64,000 nucleotides of DNA from Corynebacterium cystitidis. Its GTDB lineage: Bacteria > Actinomycetota > Actinomycetes > Mycobacteriales > Mycobacteriaceae. How positions within the stretch are numbered: the first letter of the stretch is position 1; the number at the start of each line of letters is the position of its first letter. Position numbers and translations under genes: made by a program. This document shows positions 17,547-26,434 of the stretch, one piece after another. The stretch covers positions 62,001-126,000 of the forward strand of contig NZ_LT906473.1 of assembly GCF_900187295.1 (NCBI RefSeq). Direction: 5' to 3'. The notes beneath the pieces are model-generated. The model searched no databases and was not told where the DNA came from. It was given only the letters and a program-made list of their open reading frames with translations.

Positions 17547-18728
17547 GTGCCAGAGACTTGGGCGCACCGCGCCGATCTAGCTGAAGCCGCTATTACTGAG
17601 CGCCATGCCACGCGTTTGTGGCGGATTCCAGGCACCAATCTGGCGATGGTCAGCTGGCCTCCCACTAATAAGGAGCGGTTGTTCATTCATTGGCATTACT
17701 GGTGGCAGGCCCATTACTTGGATTGTCAGGTGGATGCCTCGTTGCGCCGCGATACGAAAACTCGCCGCAAGCGCATCGCGTCCACGATCCGCGGCATCAA
17801 GATCCGTAACTTGGGCAAGCTGCAAAGCAATCGCTACTACGATGACAAGGCGTGGCTGGCGTTAGCGATGGACCGGGTGGCAGATCTGGATAAGTTTAAG
17901 CGGGAAAAGCAGCTCGATGAGCTGGAATTTAACCTGTTGGCGGGCATTGATTCGATTACTGGTGTGCTTCCGTGGCGCAGTGGCGAGACGTTTTATAACG
18001 TGCCGTCGAATGGTCCGTCGGCGATCATGATGGCGCGTACTGGCCGGTTGGATCAGGCACGCGAGATCGTCGACTGGATCTATGCCAATCTCATCGCCGA
18101 CAACGGTTTGGTGATGGATGGTGTGCGTATGCGCATGCATGGCCCCGAAATCGTCGAAACGCAGTACACCTACAACCAGGGGGTGCTGTTGGGCGCGTCG
18201 CTGGAGATTGTGCTGGCTTTGCGCAAGGCGGCAGGGCTTGACGACGATGAGGCCATCGACTCCTACGATGCTGCTGAGGAAGCCAGTGAATTCATGGAGT
18301 ATGTCACCCACATTCGCTCGTTGGTGCAGTCGATTGCGCTGCACATGGCGTCGCCGAAGTCTGTGATATTGGGTGGGGGAGACGGTGACGGTGGCCTGTT
18401 CAAGGGGATTTTGGCCCGCTATTTGGCTGATGTTGCTGTGCGCCTGCCTGAAGACTCGCCGGCGAATATTGCGACTCGAAAGGTGGCTCGTCGTTTAGTG
18501 CTGGCCAGCGCGGAATCAGTGTGGAACCACCGCCTTGAGATCGACGGGCTGCCCATCTTTTCCTCAGACTGGACCACAGATGCTCGCTTGCCCCACAACT
18601 ATGGCATGGGCCCGTCTACTGTGAGCGAGGCGATGGGGTTGGTGCGTATCGACGAGCGTGACTTGTCTGTGCAGCTATCAGGCTGGATGTTGCTTGAGGC
18701 TGCTGCCCGTGTGGAGGGCCAGAAGTAG
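17547..18728 (+). CDS. Glycoside hydrolase family 76-like protein (alpha-1,6-mannanase fold)
   Basis: 393 residues from GTG 17547 (AGGAG 5 bases upstream). The (alpha/alpha)6 barrel signature is clear: YYDDKAWLALA with the paired aspartates of GH76 and TQYTYNQGVLLGA. No signal peptide, so the protein stays in the cytoplasm, unusual for an enzyme family acting on mannans outside; it may act on an intracellular mannose-containing lipid or glycan. It lies 34 bases after the methyltransferase and before fba. Confidence 0.82.
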   Translation: MPETWAHRADLAEAAITERHATRLWRIPGTNLAMVSWPPTNKERLFIHWHYWWQAHYLDCQVDASLRRDTKTRRKRIASTIRGIKIRNLGKLQSNRYYDDKAWLALAMDRVADLDKFKREKQLDELEFNLLAGIDSITGVLPWRSGETFYNVPSNGPSAIMMARTGRLDQAREIVDWIYANLIADNGLVMDGVRMRMHGPEIVETQYTYNQGVLLGASLEIVLALRKAAGLDDDEAIDSYDAAEEASEFMEYVTHIRSLVQSIALHMASPKSVILGGGDGDGGLFKGILARYLADVAVRLPEDSPANIATRKVARRLVLASAESVWNHRLEIDGLPIFSSDWTTDARLPHNYGMGPSTVSEAMGLVRIDERDLSVQLSGWMLLEAAARVEGQK

Positions 18729-18849
18729 GCCGGCGCACCGCGGTGTGCGGGCTGGCGCACTACTTTGCGCATTGCTAGGCACGCGGAGGGAAAAAGGGGC
18801 ATACTGGTGGTGTATCCCAATTTCGCGACAATGGAGGAAATCAAAGCAT

Positions 18850-19884
18850 ATGCCTATCGCAACTCCCGAGGTCTACAACGAAATGCTCGACAAGGCTAAG
18901 GCAGGCGGCTACGCCTTCCCAGCCATCAACTGCACCTCGTCTGAGACCATCAACGCTGCACTGAAGGGCTTCGCTGAAGCGGAGTCTGACGGCATCATCC
19001 AGTTCTCCACCGGTGGTGCCGAGTTCGGTTCCGGCCTGGCTGTGAAGAACAAGGTTGCAGGTGCTCAGGCACTGGCTGCTTTCGCACACGAGGCTGCGAA
19101 GCATTACGGCATTAACGTGGCTCTGCACACCGACCACTGCCAGAAGGAAGTTCTGGACGAGTACGTCCGCCCTCTGATCCAGATTTCGCAGGAGCGCGTT
19201 GACCGCGGCGAGCTTCCCCTGTTCCAGTCCCACATGTGGGACGGCTCCGCTATTCCAATCGAAGAAAACCTCGAGATTGCTCAGGAGCTGCTGGAGAAGG
19301 CACGCAAAGCCAACATCATCCTCGAGATCGAGATCGGTGTTGTTGGTGGTGAAGAAGACGGTGTGGAGGCAAAGGCCGGCGCTAACCTGTACACCACCAA
19401 GGAAGACTTCGAAAAGACCATCGACGCGATTGGTACCGGCGAGGACGGACGTTACTTGTTGGCAGCAACCTTCGGCAATGTTCACGGCGTGTACAAGCCA
19501 GGCAATGTGAAGCTGAAGCCAGAGGTGCTAAAGATGGGCCAAGAAACCGCGGTGGAGAAGCTAGGTCTTGAAGCGGGGGCCCAGCCATTCGATTTTGTGT
19601 TCCACGGTGGCTCCGGCTCCGAGAAGGAGAAGATCGACGAAGCACTGTCCTATGGCACCATCAAGATGAACGTGGATACTGACACCCAGTACGCGTTCAC
19701 CCGCCCAATTGTGTCCCACATGTTTGAGAACTACGACGGTGTTTTAAAGATCGACGGTGAGGTGGGCAACAAGAAAGTCTACGACCCACGTTCTTATATG
19801 AAGAAGGCTGAGCAGTCCATGTCCGAGCGGATCATTGAGGCATGCAATGACCTAAACTCTGCAGGTAAATCAGTTTCTAAGTAA
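18850..19884 (+). CDS. fba: Class II fructose-bisphosphate aldolase
   Basis: 344 residues from ATG 18850 (GGAGGAAA upstream; the frame extends back to 18658 without a site). Cleaves fructose 1,6-bisphosphate in glycolysis. Zn-binding HTDHC motif, EIEIGVVGGEEDGV, NVHGVYKPGN, VFHGGSGS and KMNVDTDTQYAFTRPI are all in order. Likely its own transcription unit, closed by the nested hairpin just downstream. Codon choice is strongly biased, as in highly expressed genes. Confidence 0.97.
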   Translation: MPIATPEVYNEMLDKAKAGGYAFPAINCTSSETINAALKGFAEAESDGIIQFSTGGAEFGSGLAVKNKVAGAQALAAFAHEAAKHYGINVALHTDHCQKEVLDEYVRPLIQISQERVDRGELPLFQSHMWDGSAIPIEENLEIAQELLEKARKANIILEIEIGVVGGEEDGVEAKAGANLYTTKEDFEKTIDAIGTGEDGRYLLAATFGNVHGVYKPGNVKLKPEVLKMGQETAVEKLGLEAGAQPFDFVFHGGSGSEKEKIDEALSYGTIKMNVDTDTQYAFTRPIVSHMFENYDGVLKIDGEVGNKKVYDPRSYMKKAEQSMSERIIEACNDLNSAGKSVSK

Positions 19885-19906
19885 GTTGAAAAAGTAGCAC
19901 AGAACG

Positions 19907-19985
19907 ACGTTCGAGATTGCGCCGCACCCTGCTTACCGCCGCCTTTCGCGGGCGGTTTCGGCAAAAATATCTCGAACGTTTTCTT
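19907..19985 (+). terminator. Nested-hairpin terminator after fba
   Basis: An 11-bp perfect inverted repeat (ACGTTCGAGAT at 19907-19917, ATCTCGAACGT at 19969-19979) encloses a smaller GC-rich hairpin (ACCGCC...GGCGGT). The outer stem is followed by TTTTCTTTT. Confidence 0.7.
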
Positions 19986-19992
19986 TTACTAC

Positions 19993-19998
19993 TACAGT
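19993..19998 (+). promoter_or_regulatory. -10 box of a leaderless promoter
   Basis: TACAGT ends 7 bases before ATG 20006, which supports ATG 20006 over GTG 19997. Confidence 0.5.
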
Positions 19999-20005
19999 GG
20001 GGCGC

Positions 20006-21184
20006 ATGTTTCGTCGTAAAGCGTTGGCGGCCACGTGCGTGATTGCTGCTGCGGTTGTCGCCCTGCCGTCGTCCGGTGCGCAGCCCTACCAACAAAAAGT
20101 CGTTCCTGGCTGGAATAAAGTCGGCGACGAGGAGATGGACAAACTCAAACCCCAAGCGGAAACTACCATTAGAGGGCCTGTGAAGCCGGGGCAGAAAACC
20201 TCCTACGAGTTCACGTTCACCCCAGGTATGCATGTCCACGACGCGGGCGATTGGACAGCTCAAACCTGGACCACGTTGGTGGTGTGTGAAGATCCAGATG
20301 TTCCCTTTGACCGCGACCCCACCGCCGACGACGTGAGTTGGACCGGTGGCGAAGTCAACAGCGTGCAGGTTGTGCCGGGGCGCACACCCGGTTGCTGGGT
20401 TGCGTTGTTTGGCCAGGCGTGGGACCCAGATCAAGGAATTGTGCGCACGAATCAGAACCACCCGCATTTCCGTGAATTTGGTTTCCCGTTCCAACGCATG
20501 GCCTATGACGCCCCCAGTGAGATCACCTTGTCTATTCCTGCCACCGTGCAACACGGCGCGGATTCTTTCAACGCTGAAGCAACAATTGAGGTAGGGCGCG
20601 TGGTTGACCGTGACCTGCGCACCCTTGATGAAAAAGTGGAAATGACCGGGGCGAAAAACGCCAACGGCTTGTGCTCCTACCGCGCGTCCATGGCAACGGA
20701 GTTTGCCCAGCCGGGAATATCGGGGGCATGGGGGTATCTGCTGCAATTCGATTCCAGCCAGGTGGAAGCCCCGCCGGCATGGAAGGAGCAGGGCCGCACA
20801 TGGCGCGATCTGGGTAAGGCATCGCGGGCGGTAACCACCGTGACCACCCCTGAGGGGGACACCGAAACGCGTGCGGCTTCCGCCGAGCAAATGGAGCCCT
20901 GCCTCACCAATCCGCTTGGCGGGCACGTCCCCACCAGACGCACACTTGTAGACCAAATCTTCCCACTAACCAGCGATTTTTCCTCGGATTTGTGGATTGG
21001 GCCCGAAGCGACGGCGGATGTGGAGATCGATTTCACCGACCTGTGTATTCCTGGGCTTAAGGTGGGGGATCGCGTTGAGCTTGACGACGACCCGAGCCAC
21101 CCGCCTTATCGTTTAACGCTTTCGGTTTCCCGGCCCCCAGAGATCGCCATGGCGAAGGCTACGATCAATGCAGAGGTGAAATAG
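20006..21184 (+). CDS. Secreted protein of unknown function
   Basis: 392 residues from ATG 20006. A basic N terminus and hydrophobic core (ALAATCVIAAAVVALPSSGAQ) form a Sec signal peptide cut near residue 25. The mature protein is all-beta in appearance, with a repeated beta-sandwich feel (YEFTFTPGMHVHD; later YRLTLSVSRPPEIAM at the end), six or so cysteines that could form disulfides, and no membrane anchor. No family recognised. Followed by the FUSC gene after 45 bases. Confidence 0.65.
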   Translation: MFRRKALAATCVIAAAVVALPSSGAQPYQQKVVPGWNKVGDEEMDKLKPQAETTIRGPVKPGQKTSYEFTFTPGMHVHDAGDWTAQTWTTLVVCEDPDVPFDRDPTADDVSWTGGEVNSVQVVPGRTPGCWVALFGQAWDPDQGIVRTNQNHPHFREFGFPFQRMAYDAPSEITLSIPATVQHGADSFNAEATIEVGRVVDRDLRTLDEKVEMTGAKNANGLCSYRASMATEFAQPGISGAWGYLLQFDSSQVEAPPAWKEQGRTWRDLGKASRAVTTVTTPEGDTETRAASAEQMEPCLTNPLGGHVPTRRTLVDQIFPLTSDFSSDLWIGPEATADVEIDFTDLCIPGLKVGDRVELDDDPSHPPYRLTLSVSRPPEIAMAKATINAEVK

Positions 21185-21214
21185 CACGGGCATGAACTAG
21201 CACGGGCATGAACT
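21183..21214 (+). repeat. Tandem 16-bp duplication between two genes
   Basis: AGCACGGGCATGAACT occurs twice head to tail (21183-21198, 21199-21214), followed by a partial third copy AGCACT. It starts inside the stop codon of the secreted-protein gene and adds to the leader of the FUSC gene. Confidence 0.85.
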
Positions 21215-21229
21215 AGCACTGGAGTGATG

Positions 21230-22399
21230 ATGGCTAAACAACGCATGAGCACGCTCGATCGCCTGAAGGTGGTTGAGGGCTCTCTGCAATCACGGGCGCT
21301 GCGGGTGCGGAAGCGCTTTTTCGCCATTTTGCAGTCTGCGCTGGCGGCGGGCCTGGCGTTTTGGGTGGCCAGTGAAGTGGTAGGCCACCACCTCCCGTTT
21401 TTTGCTCCGATCTCTGTTGTTATCGTGCTGGGTTTTACTGGCGGCGACCGCATTAAGCGAGCCCTTGACATGTCCTTTGGGTGTGTCGTCGGAGTGCTCC
21501 TGGGTGATTTACTGTTTGCCAATTTAGGTGCGGGTGGTTGGCAGATCGCGTTGGCGGTGGGCATTAGCCTGATCATCGCATCATTTTTGACAAGTTCTGT
21601 TTTGGTGAACAACCAGGTGGCTATCGGTTCGATTTTGATCGCTACCATTATGAGCCCCGATGCCGCCACTACTGGTGTAGACCGCACCATCGACGCCATT
21701 ATCGGCTCGACCATCGGGTTGCTCACCATTGCATTGTTGCCGTCTTCGCCGTTGGCGTCGGCGCGCCATGAATTGTCCAAGTTGCTGGGTATTTCGTCGT
21801 CAGTGCTTGACGACGTCGCCGATGGCTTACGCAACAAAGATGCCTCACTCATTGAGGGGGCGCTGCGTGCCATCCGCGGCACCCAAAACGATATCGACAA
21901 GATGCTGGAAGCCACCCGCTCTGGCACGGAGTCGGCCCAATTATCCCCATTCCTGTGGGGGGCTCGTCGTTACGTGCGCTCGATGGGGCGCACCGTAGCA
22001 CCTGCCGATAACGTGGTGCGCAATGTCCGCGTTTTGGTGCGGCGCGCAATGGTCCTTGTGCAGGACGGTGACAGTGTTAGCGAGCGGCAGCTGGAGATCA
22101 TCGACGCGCTGGCGAAGTACACGCTAGATCTGTCGGATGTGTTCGAGGTGGGCACTAAGCTGAATCAGGCCACCGAAATCCCGATCTTGGTCAACCAGCT
22201 GCGCAAGCTGGGGTCGGAGGTCTCCATGGATGTTGTGGACGATGACAGCGTGCTCAGCGCCTACGTGGTGTTGGCGCAGTCGCGTTCTGTCATCGTTGAC
22301 TTGCTGCAGATTTGTGGCATGTCGCGTGCATCCTCGATGGCGGTGTTGGCCCCGACCTCGGATACGCCGGCCTACCCGCCGGAGTTGTGGGAAGAATAA
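21230..22399 (+). CDS. FUSC-family membrane protein (aromatic-acid exporter type)
   Basis: 389 residues from ATG 21230 (GGAG 5 bases upstream; ATG 21227 and GTG 21224 are alternatives). Four to six N-terminal membrane helices (for example ILQSALAAGLAFWVASEVVG, FFAPISVVIVLGF, IALAVGISLIIASFLTSSV, AIIGSTIGLLTIALLP) precede a cytoplasmic helical domain of about 200 residues. The FUSC half-domain layout is that of the AaeB/YccS-type efflux family. Last core gene before the mobile-element region. Confidence 0.8.
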   Translation: MAKQRMSTLDRLKVVEGSLQSRALRVRKRFFAILQSALAAGLAFWVASEVVGHHLPFFAPISVVIVLGFTGGDRIKRALDMSFGCVVGVLLGDLLFANLGAGGWQIALAVGISLIIASFLTSSVLVNNQVAIGSILIATIMSPDAATTGVDRTIDAIIGSTIGLLTIALLPSSPLASARHELSKLLGISSSVLDDVADGLRNKDASLIEGALRAIRGTQNDIDKMLEATRSGTESAQLSPFLWGARRYVRSMGRTVAPADNVVRNVRVLVRRAMVLVQDGDSVSERQLEIIDALAKYTLDLSDVFEVGTKLNQATEIPILVNQLRKLGSEVSMDVVDDDSVLSAYVVLAQSRSVIVDLLQICGMSRASSMAVLAPTSDTPAYPPELWEE

Positions 22400-23235
22400 G
22401 AGCGCTTTACGACGCCCGGCCGCGCCCGAAGCGTGGGAAAGACGAGTGTGTTACCCAAGATCTATAGCTGTACCAAGATCTGCTTGAACTGGGGTTTTCT
22501 ACCCGACGTCGAATCGGGCGTCGAACTTGGCACAGTCCAGGTCTTCGTTTTTCGGCTTAAGGGGCAGAATCCGGGCGAGAGACGGAGCCCGCCAGCCTAC
22601 AACCTTGCACGGTCGAACCTGTCCCGCAGCGGCGAGGTGTCGACATACACTCGCTTGTCGCCCCTCATGGCTGCGGAGCTAGTTCTAACCAACCGCCGAC
22701 TCGTTTCGTGGGACGTGTGATCGGCAGCGTAGGTCGGGCCGAATCTGGCGGGACCAGCTTTCCGACGGGCGTCCCGTTGTCGGTGATAAGAAAAGACTGC
22801 CCCTCGCTTACAGCTGAAGTGCTTTTCCAAAGTCGTTGCGGAGTTCTCTCTGGGATAGGTGCTTGTGATTTGGGTAGTCGCGCACGCTCATCTCGTTAGC
22901 GCAACATGAGTGCTGCGCGATGAACCTCGATACTGTGGCGGTGTCCTTAGCTAGCCCGGATTTTTCATCGTGGTTTTGGTTGTGGTTGGTGTGGGGTGGA
23001 GTGAAGATCCGGAGGCGTTGTAGACGAGTGATGATCCAGGTCAGCAGTGATGCATGTGGATGGGACCCGTCGTAGCGGATAGTGCTTGTACATGCACTGC
23101 GTGTGAATTTCGGAAGCGATTGATAACAGTCGGCCACGTAGTGTTTTTGGTTCCCTTGAGCTACCACCGTTGTGTGCCGGTGGCGGCATACGCCTCGACT
23201 CTCTCTGGGTTGATGCCTAGTGTAGTGTCCTTTAA
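22400..23235. other. Gene-less stretch with decayed sequence
   Basis: No intact gene. Minus-strand fragments between about 22930 and 23225 (GINPERVEAYAATGTQRW, stop, then KGTKNTTWPTVINRF) suggest an old coding region broken by several stops. It marks the passage from core genome to mobile-element debris; the source of the fragments is not recognised. Confidence 0.45.
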
Positions 23236-23838
23236 TTAAGTGTCTAGTTGTTGTTTGTTTATAACGTCGTGGAGGGTGCGGCGGCCGCGTTCGATCTTTT
23301 TGAGGATGGATTCTGCGTCGGCGACCCATGTGAATGGTTGTGGGTTGGTGTTTCGTTTGTCGATCCATTCGTGGATGGTGGTTTCTAAGTGTTTTACTGA
23401 GGTGAATGCTTGATTGCGGATGACCTTGGTCGTCAAGATCCCGAAGAAGCGTTCTACCTGGTTGAGCCACGATGATGATGTGGGGGTGAAATGGAATTGG
23501 AACCGGGGATGGGTATCGAGTCAGGCTTTGATATTAGAGTGTTTGTGGGTGGCGTAGTTATCTAACACGATATGGACATCGAGATCGGCAGGTACTGTTG
23601 CATCGATACGTTTTAAGAAGGTCATAAATTCTTGGTGGCGATGGCGTGCGGACATCTGGCTGATCACTTTCCCGGTAGCGACATCCAACGCAGCAAACAA
23701 GCTGGAGGTTCCATGGCGTTTGTAGTCATGGGTCATGGTTTTTGCATGCCCCAGTGTCATCGGCAGGGATGGTTGGGTCCGGTCTAATGCTTGGATCGAG
23801 GATTTCTCATCAACACATAACACCACAGCTTTTTCTGG
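23236..23838 (-). pseudogene. IS630-family transposase, C-terminal part, nonsense-mutated and split
   Basis: Reading the minus strand: KAVVLCVDEKSSIQALDRTQ (first catalytic Asp), HIVLDNYATHKH (second Asp), a TGA stop at 23518-23520 where the family has Trp (IKA*LDTHPRF), then FTPTSSSWLNQVERFFG (catalytic Glu) and a normal C terminus ending at 23236. The upstream part is cut off by the IS256 insertion and continues at 25275. A C-terminal remnant only; the N terminus is missing. Confidence 0.85.
23831..23838. repeat. Target-site duplication, left (TTTTCTGG)
   Basis: Eight bases flank the left end of the IS256-family element; the same eight occur at 25275-25282. Eight to nine bp is the usual duplication for IS256. 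Removing the element and one copy restores the IS630 frame (NPPEKAVVLC). Confidence 0.92.
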
Positions 23839-25274
23839 GATGGTGTCAGATGGTTTGTGTGTGGGATACCGATCCTGCATGAGGAGATGAACCACAATGA
23901 CGACTATGACGCGACGTGATCCAGAGGATAAAGCTCGGATTGATGCTATTGAGGAGAAACTGCTTGCCAATCCTGAGGTAGCTAAAATCATCAAGGAGCT
24001 TGCAACCTCTACTACGGATGCCAATGAACTGGTCAGGGGCATGCTGCAAGCCTCGCTATCGGCAGCATTGCAGGCGGAAATGGATGTCCACCTCGGCTAT
24101 CAGTCTGGTGACAGGGCAGCCAAAAACGCTGCTCGGGCTGATAACCACCGCAATGGCAGCTATCCAAAGACCGTGGATTCTAACTATGGGCCTGTCACCA
24201 TTGATGTGCCCCGTGATCGGCAGGGGACGTTTGTTCCGACGATGGTGCCTAAAGGAGTACGTCGCCTGACCGATGTCGATGACATGATCGTTAGTTTGTA
24301 TGCCGGTGGGATGACCATCCGTGATATCCAACACCACCTAGCCACAGCCTTGAAGATCGATGTGTCGCATGAGACGATCTCTGCGGTTACTGATGCAGTG
24401 CTCGACGAAGTACTGCAGTGGCAAAGCCGCCAGCTAGATGAGTTCTACCCCGTGGTGTTCCTCGATGCACTGCGTATCAAAGTCCGTGATGGTGGGCGAG
24501 TGGTCAACAAGTCTGCTTATCTGGCTATCGGGGTGGATATGGACGGTATTAAGCACATCCTGGGTATTTGGATTGCCAAAGAAGAAGGAGCCTCGTTCTG
24601 GGCACAGGTCTGTTCCCACCTGGCTAACCGGGGTGTTAAAGACGTTTTCATCGTGTGCTGTGATGGGTTGAAAGGCCTGCCAGAAGCAGTCGAAGCGACC
24701 TGGCCGAACTCGATGGTTCAAACCTGTATCGTCCACCTGATCAGGGCAGCCAACCGGTGGGTTGCGTACGGGGACCGTAAAGCAGTATCAGCGGCTTTAA
24801 AGCAGATCTACACCGCTGCTGATGAGGACCAGGCAGCGCAAGCGTTAGAACACTTTGCTGCAACTGAGCTGGGGCAGAAATATCCGCAATCAGTGAAAGT
24901 GTGGCGCGATGCGTGGGATCGGTTTATACCGTTTCTACAGTTCCCGCCAGCAGCGAGGAAGGTGATCTACACGACGAATTCGATTGAATCGTTTAACAAT
25001 CAACTACGTAAAGCCACCCGTAATAGGGTGCAGTTCACTAACGATGAATCCGCAGTCAAGACGCTGTGGTTGATGATCTGCAATATCGAAGATCGCCGTG
25101 CCGCCAAACGAGCCAAAGAAGGCAAAAAGGTTGCTGCCACAGCCGGACGCCTCATAGAAGGTGCACGCGTGGCAGGGTGGAAACAAGCCATCAACCAAAT
25201 GTCCGTAGCCTACCCCGACCGCTTCCAAAACTACCTATAAAATCAACCCCACACACAAACAACTTGACACCCTC
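23839..25274 (+). mobile_element. Complete IS256-family insertion sequence
   Basis: 1436 bp bounded by imperfect inverted repeats (23839-23865 and 25248-25274; 27 positions with four mismatches, core GTTTGTGTGTGGG), flanked by identical 8-bp duplications. It carries one full-length transposase gene. Perfect duplications and an intact gene mean the insertion is young relative to the decayed IS630 copy it landed in. Confidence 0.93.
23897..25240 (+). CDS. IS256-family (mutator-type) transposase
   Basis: 447 residues from ATG 23897 (GGAG upstream). Mutator-type DDE enzyme: FLDALRIKV (first Asp), VCCDGLKGLPEA (second Asp), TCIVHLIRAANRWV, and TTNSIESFNNQLR (Glu). N-terminal helical DNA-binding half includes YPKTVDSNYGPVTIDVPRDR. 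Intact, so probably active. Confidence 0.96.
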   Translation: MTTMTRRDPEDKARIDAIEEKLLANPEVAKIIKELATSTTDANELVRGMLQASLSAALQAEMDVHLGYQSGDRAAKNAARADNHRNGSYPKTVDSNYGPVTIDVPRDRQGTFVPTMVPKGVRRLTDVDDMIVSLYAGGMTIRDIQHHLATALKIDVSHETISAVTDAVLDEVLQWQSRQLDEFYPVVFLDALRIKVRDGGRVVNKSAYLAIGVDMDGIKHILGIWIAKEEGASFWAQVCSHLANRGVKDVFIVCCDGLKGLPEAVEATWPNSMVQTCIVHLIRAANRWVAYGDRKAVSAALKQIYTAADEDQAAQALEHFAATELGQKYPQSVKVWRDAWDRFIPFLQFPPAARKVIYTTNSIESFNNQLRKATRNRVQFTNDESAVKTLWLMICNIEDRRAAKRAKEGKKVAATAGRLIEGARVAGWKQAINQMSVAYPDRFQNYL

Positions 25275-25282
25275 TTTTCTGG
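25275..25282. repeat. Target-site duplication, right (TTTTCTGG)
   Basis: Exact copy of 23831-23838, directly outside the right inverted repeat of the IS256-family element. Confidence 0.92.
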
Positions 25283-25309
25283 CGGGTTGAGATACATCCG
25301 GTCATGCGC
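25275..25309 (-). pseudogene. IS630 transposase fragment beyond the IS256 insertion
   Basis: Minus-strand reading AHDRMYLNPPEK joins in frame to KAVVLCVDEKS at 23838 once the IS256 element is removed. Upstream of it is a stop and then unrelated sequence, so the transposase N terminus was lost before the insertion. Confidence 0.75.
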
Positions 25310-25332
25310 TCAATGTGACATCAAGCCCTACG

Positions 25333-25638
25333 CTAGGACGGGGGACCAGAGAAAAAGAACCCAAATGCTATGGTAATAATAATCACCGGTGATAGTACAG
25401 TTAGAAACGCTGCTATATACAGGTCATACTTTCTTGCCTTATGTGCCAAATAACAATTCAGAACACAGATAGCGACTAGCACTAGACTAGTAATAACCAC
25501 CGAAGGCCACCACCACTGTCTGCCGATAATCCAAAATAGATAACTGGAGACGAAGGCAACAGCCATTGCGCCCCACCCAAGTAAACGGGCGGACCTTAGG
25601 TATGACAAGTCTTGATGTGCTGAGTCGTCAATTCCCAT
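25333..25638 (-). CDS. Three-TM membrane protein next to phospholipase A2-like gene
   Basis: 101 residues from ATG 25638 (AAAGGATACGGAA upstream). Three membrane helices: WGAMAVAFVSSYLFWIIG, PSVVITSLVLVAICVLNCYLA and AAFLTVLSPVIIITIAFGFFF, with a short acidic N terminus. It starts 15 bases after the phospholipase gene ends, so the two are cotranscribed. Sequence is more A+T-rich than the core genome. No family recognised. A protective (immunity) or export-related partner is an inference from the pairing. Confidence 0.65.
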   Translation of the reverse strand: MGIDDSAHQDLSYLRSARLLGWGAMAVAFVSSYLFWIIGRQWWWPSVVITSLVLVAICVLNCYLAHKARKYDLYIAAFLTVLSPVIIITIAFGFFFSGPPS

Positions 25639-25653
25639 TTCCGTATCCTTTTA

Positions 25654-26250
25654 TTAGACCTTGCAACCATGCCACAAAGGTACAGCCACGATAGCCGCTT
25701 CAAGGTAGGTTCGTGACCATCCAGAGTAGTGATTTCTAATCTCTCGCAGTTTTCTAACAAATTCACGATCGCAATCACAGACTGGACGTTTAATATTCAA
25801 GCAATGATCGTGACCCATACAGGCCCGATCCAATGAATTAATTGGGTCTCCAGGGCCAGAGTTGTTCTTACCACACCAGTTACCATAGTTAGTCGGATTC
25901 AGATCTCGTAACTGCTTATCGGATTTAGTGGTATTATAGTCGACCAGTAGGTAATTAGCTTGTTCTCCGATTTCAACGATACGTGGGTCTACATTATTCT
26001 CCGCAGCTCGTTTCGTATCGAATCCTTTCGAACCATCTAACCCGATTAGTAGATACTCATCAAGAGTGGACTGGATGGTCTTTTCGTCTGGAAATGCGGT
26101 AACCGATTCTTCGGTTAAAGCCACACTCTCTGAAGGTTCGGCTTGCGCTTCCGATGCGGAAGCGATAAACCCAAAGACTGTAACTATTGTAACTAGTAGG
26201 CTTACTATCGCAGTGGTAGTCGGACGAGACGAAGCAAATCGTATTCTCAT
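25654..26250 (-). CDS. Secreted phospholipase A2-like protein
   Basis: 198 residues. Signal peptide (VSLLVTIVTVFGFIASASEAQA, cut near residue 37), about 80 residues of variable helical region, then a PLA2 core: WCG (125-127) and GPG (132-134) as Ca-binding loop, DRACMGHDHC (141-150) with catalytic H147-D148, and CDCD (158-161) with D161 as possible second catalytic Asp. Cysteines 126, 144, 150, 158, 160 and 196 could form disulfides. Secreted PLA2s hydrolyse the sn-2 ester of phospholipids. The A+T-rich pair lies between IS630/IS256 and IS3 remnants, so it was probably acquired. Confidence 0.78.
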   Translation of the reverse strand: MRIRFASSRPTTTAIVSLLVTIVTVFGFIASASEAQAEPSESVALTEESVTAFPDEKTIQSTLDEYLLIGLDGSKGFDTKRAAENNVDPRIVEIGEQANYLLVDYNTTKSDKQLRDLNPTNYGNWCGKNNSGPGDPINSLDRACMGHDHCLNIKRPVCDCDREFVRKLREIRNHYSGWSRTYLEAAIVAVPLWHGCKV

Positions 26251-26434
26251 TGAAGACTCCTTTCACTGCTAGTTCGATGTGGACTAGCCTAGTGCTTCTT
26301 CCTCAGAAACAGCAGTGAAATACCAGACGAATTTTTCATACCTCAAGCAGTCTGGGCATCATGGTCACCGGAAACCTTGGGTTTACGGCGCCTTGTTTGC
26401 CCAAAGTGGTAGATCACCGGATAGATGTCCGGGG

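Noticed and set aside
19877..20956. 359-codon minus-strand open frame opposite the secreted-protein gene
   Set aside because: It lies entirely antisense to a gene with signal peptide and promoter; composition is that of a mirror frame in GC-rich DNA and it has no recognisable domain.
22808..23470. 220-codon minus-strand open frame
   Set aside because: Runs out of frame through the end of the IS630 transposase; composition rich in His/Thr/Arg; not protein-like.
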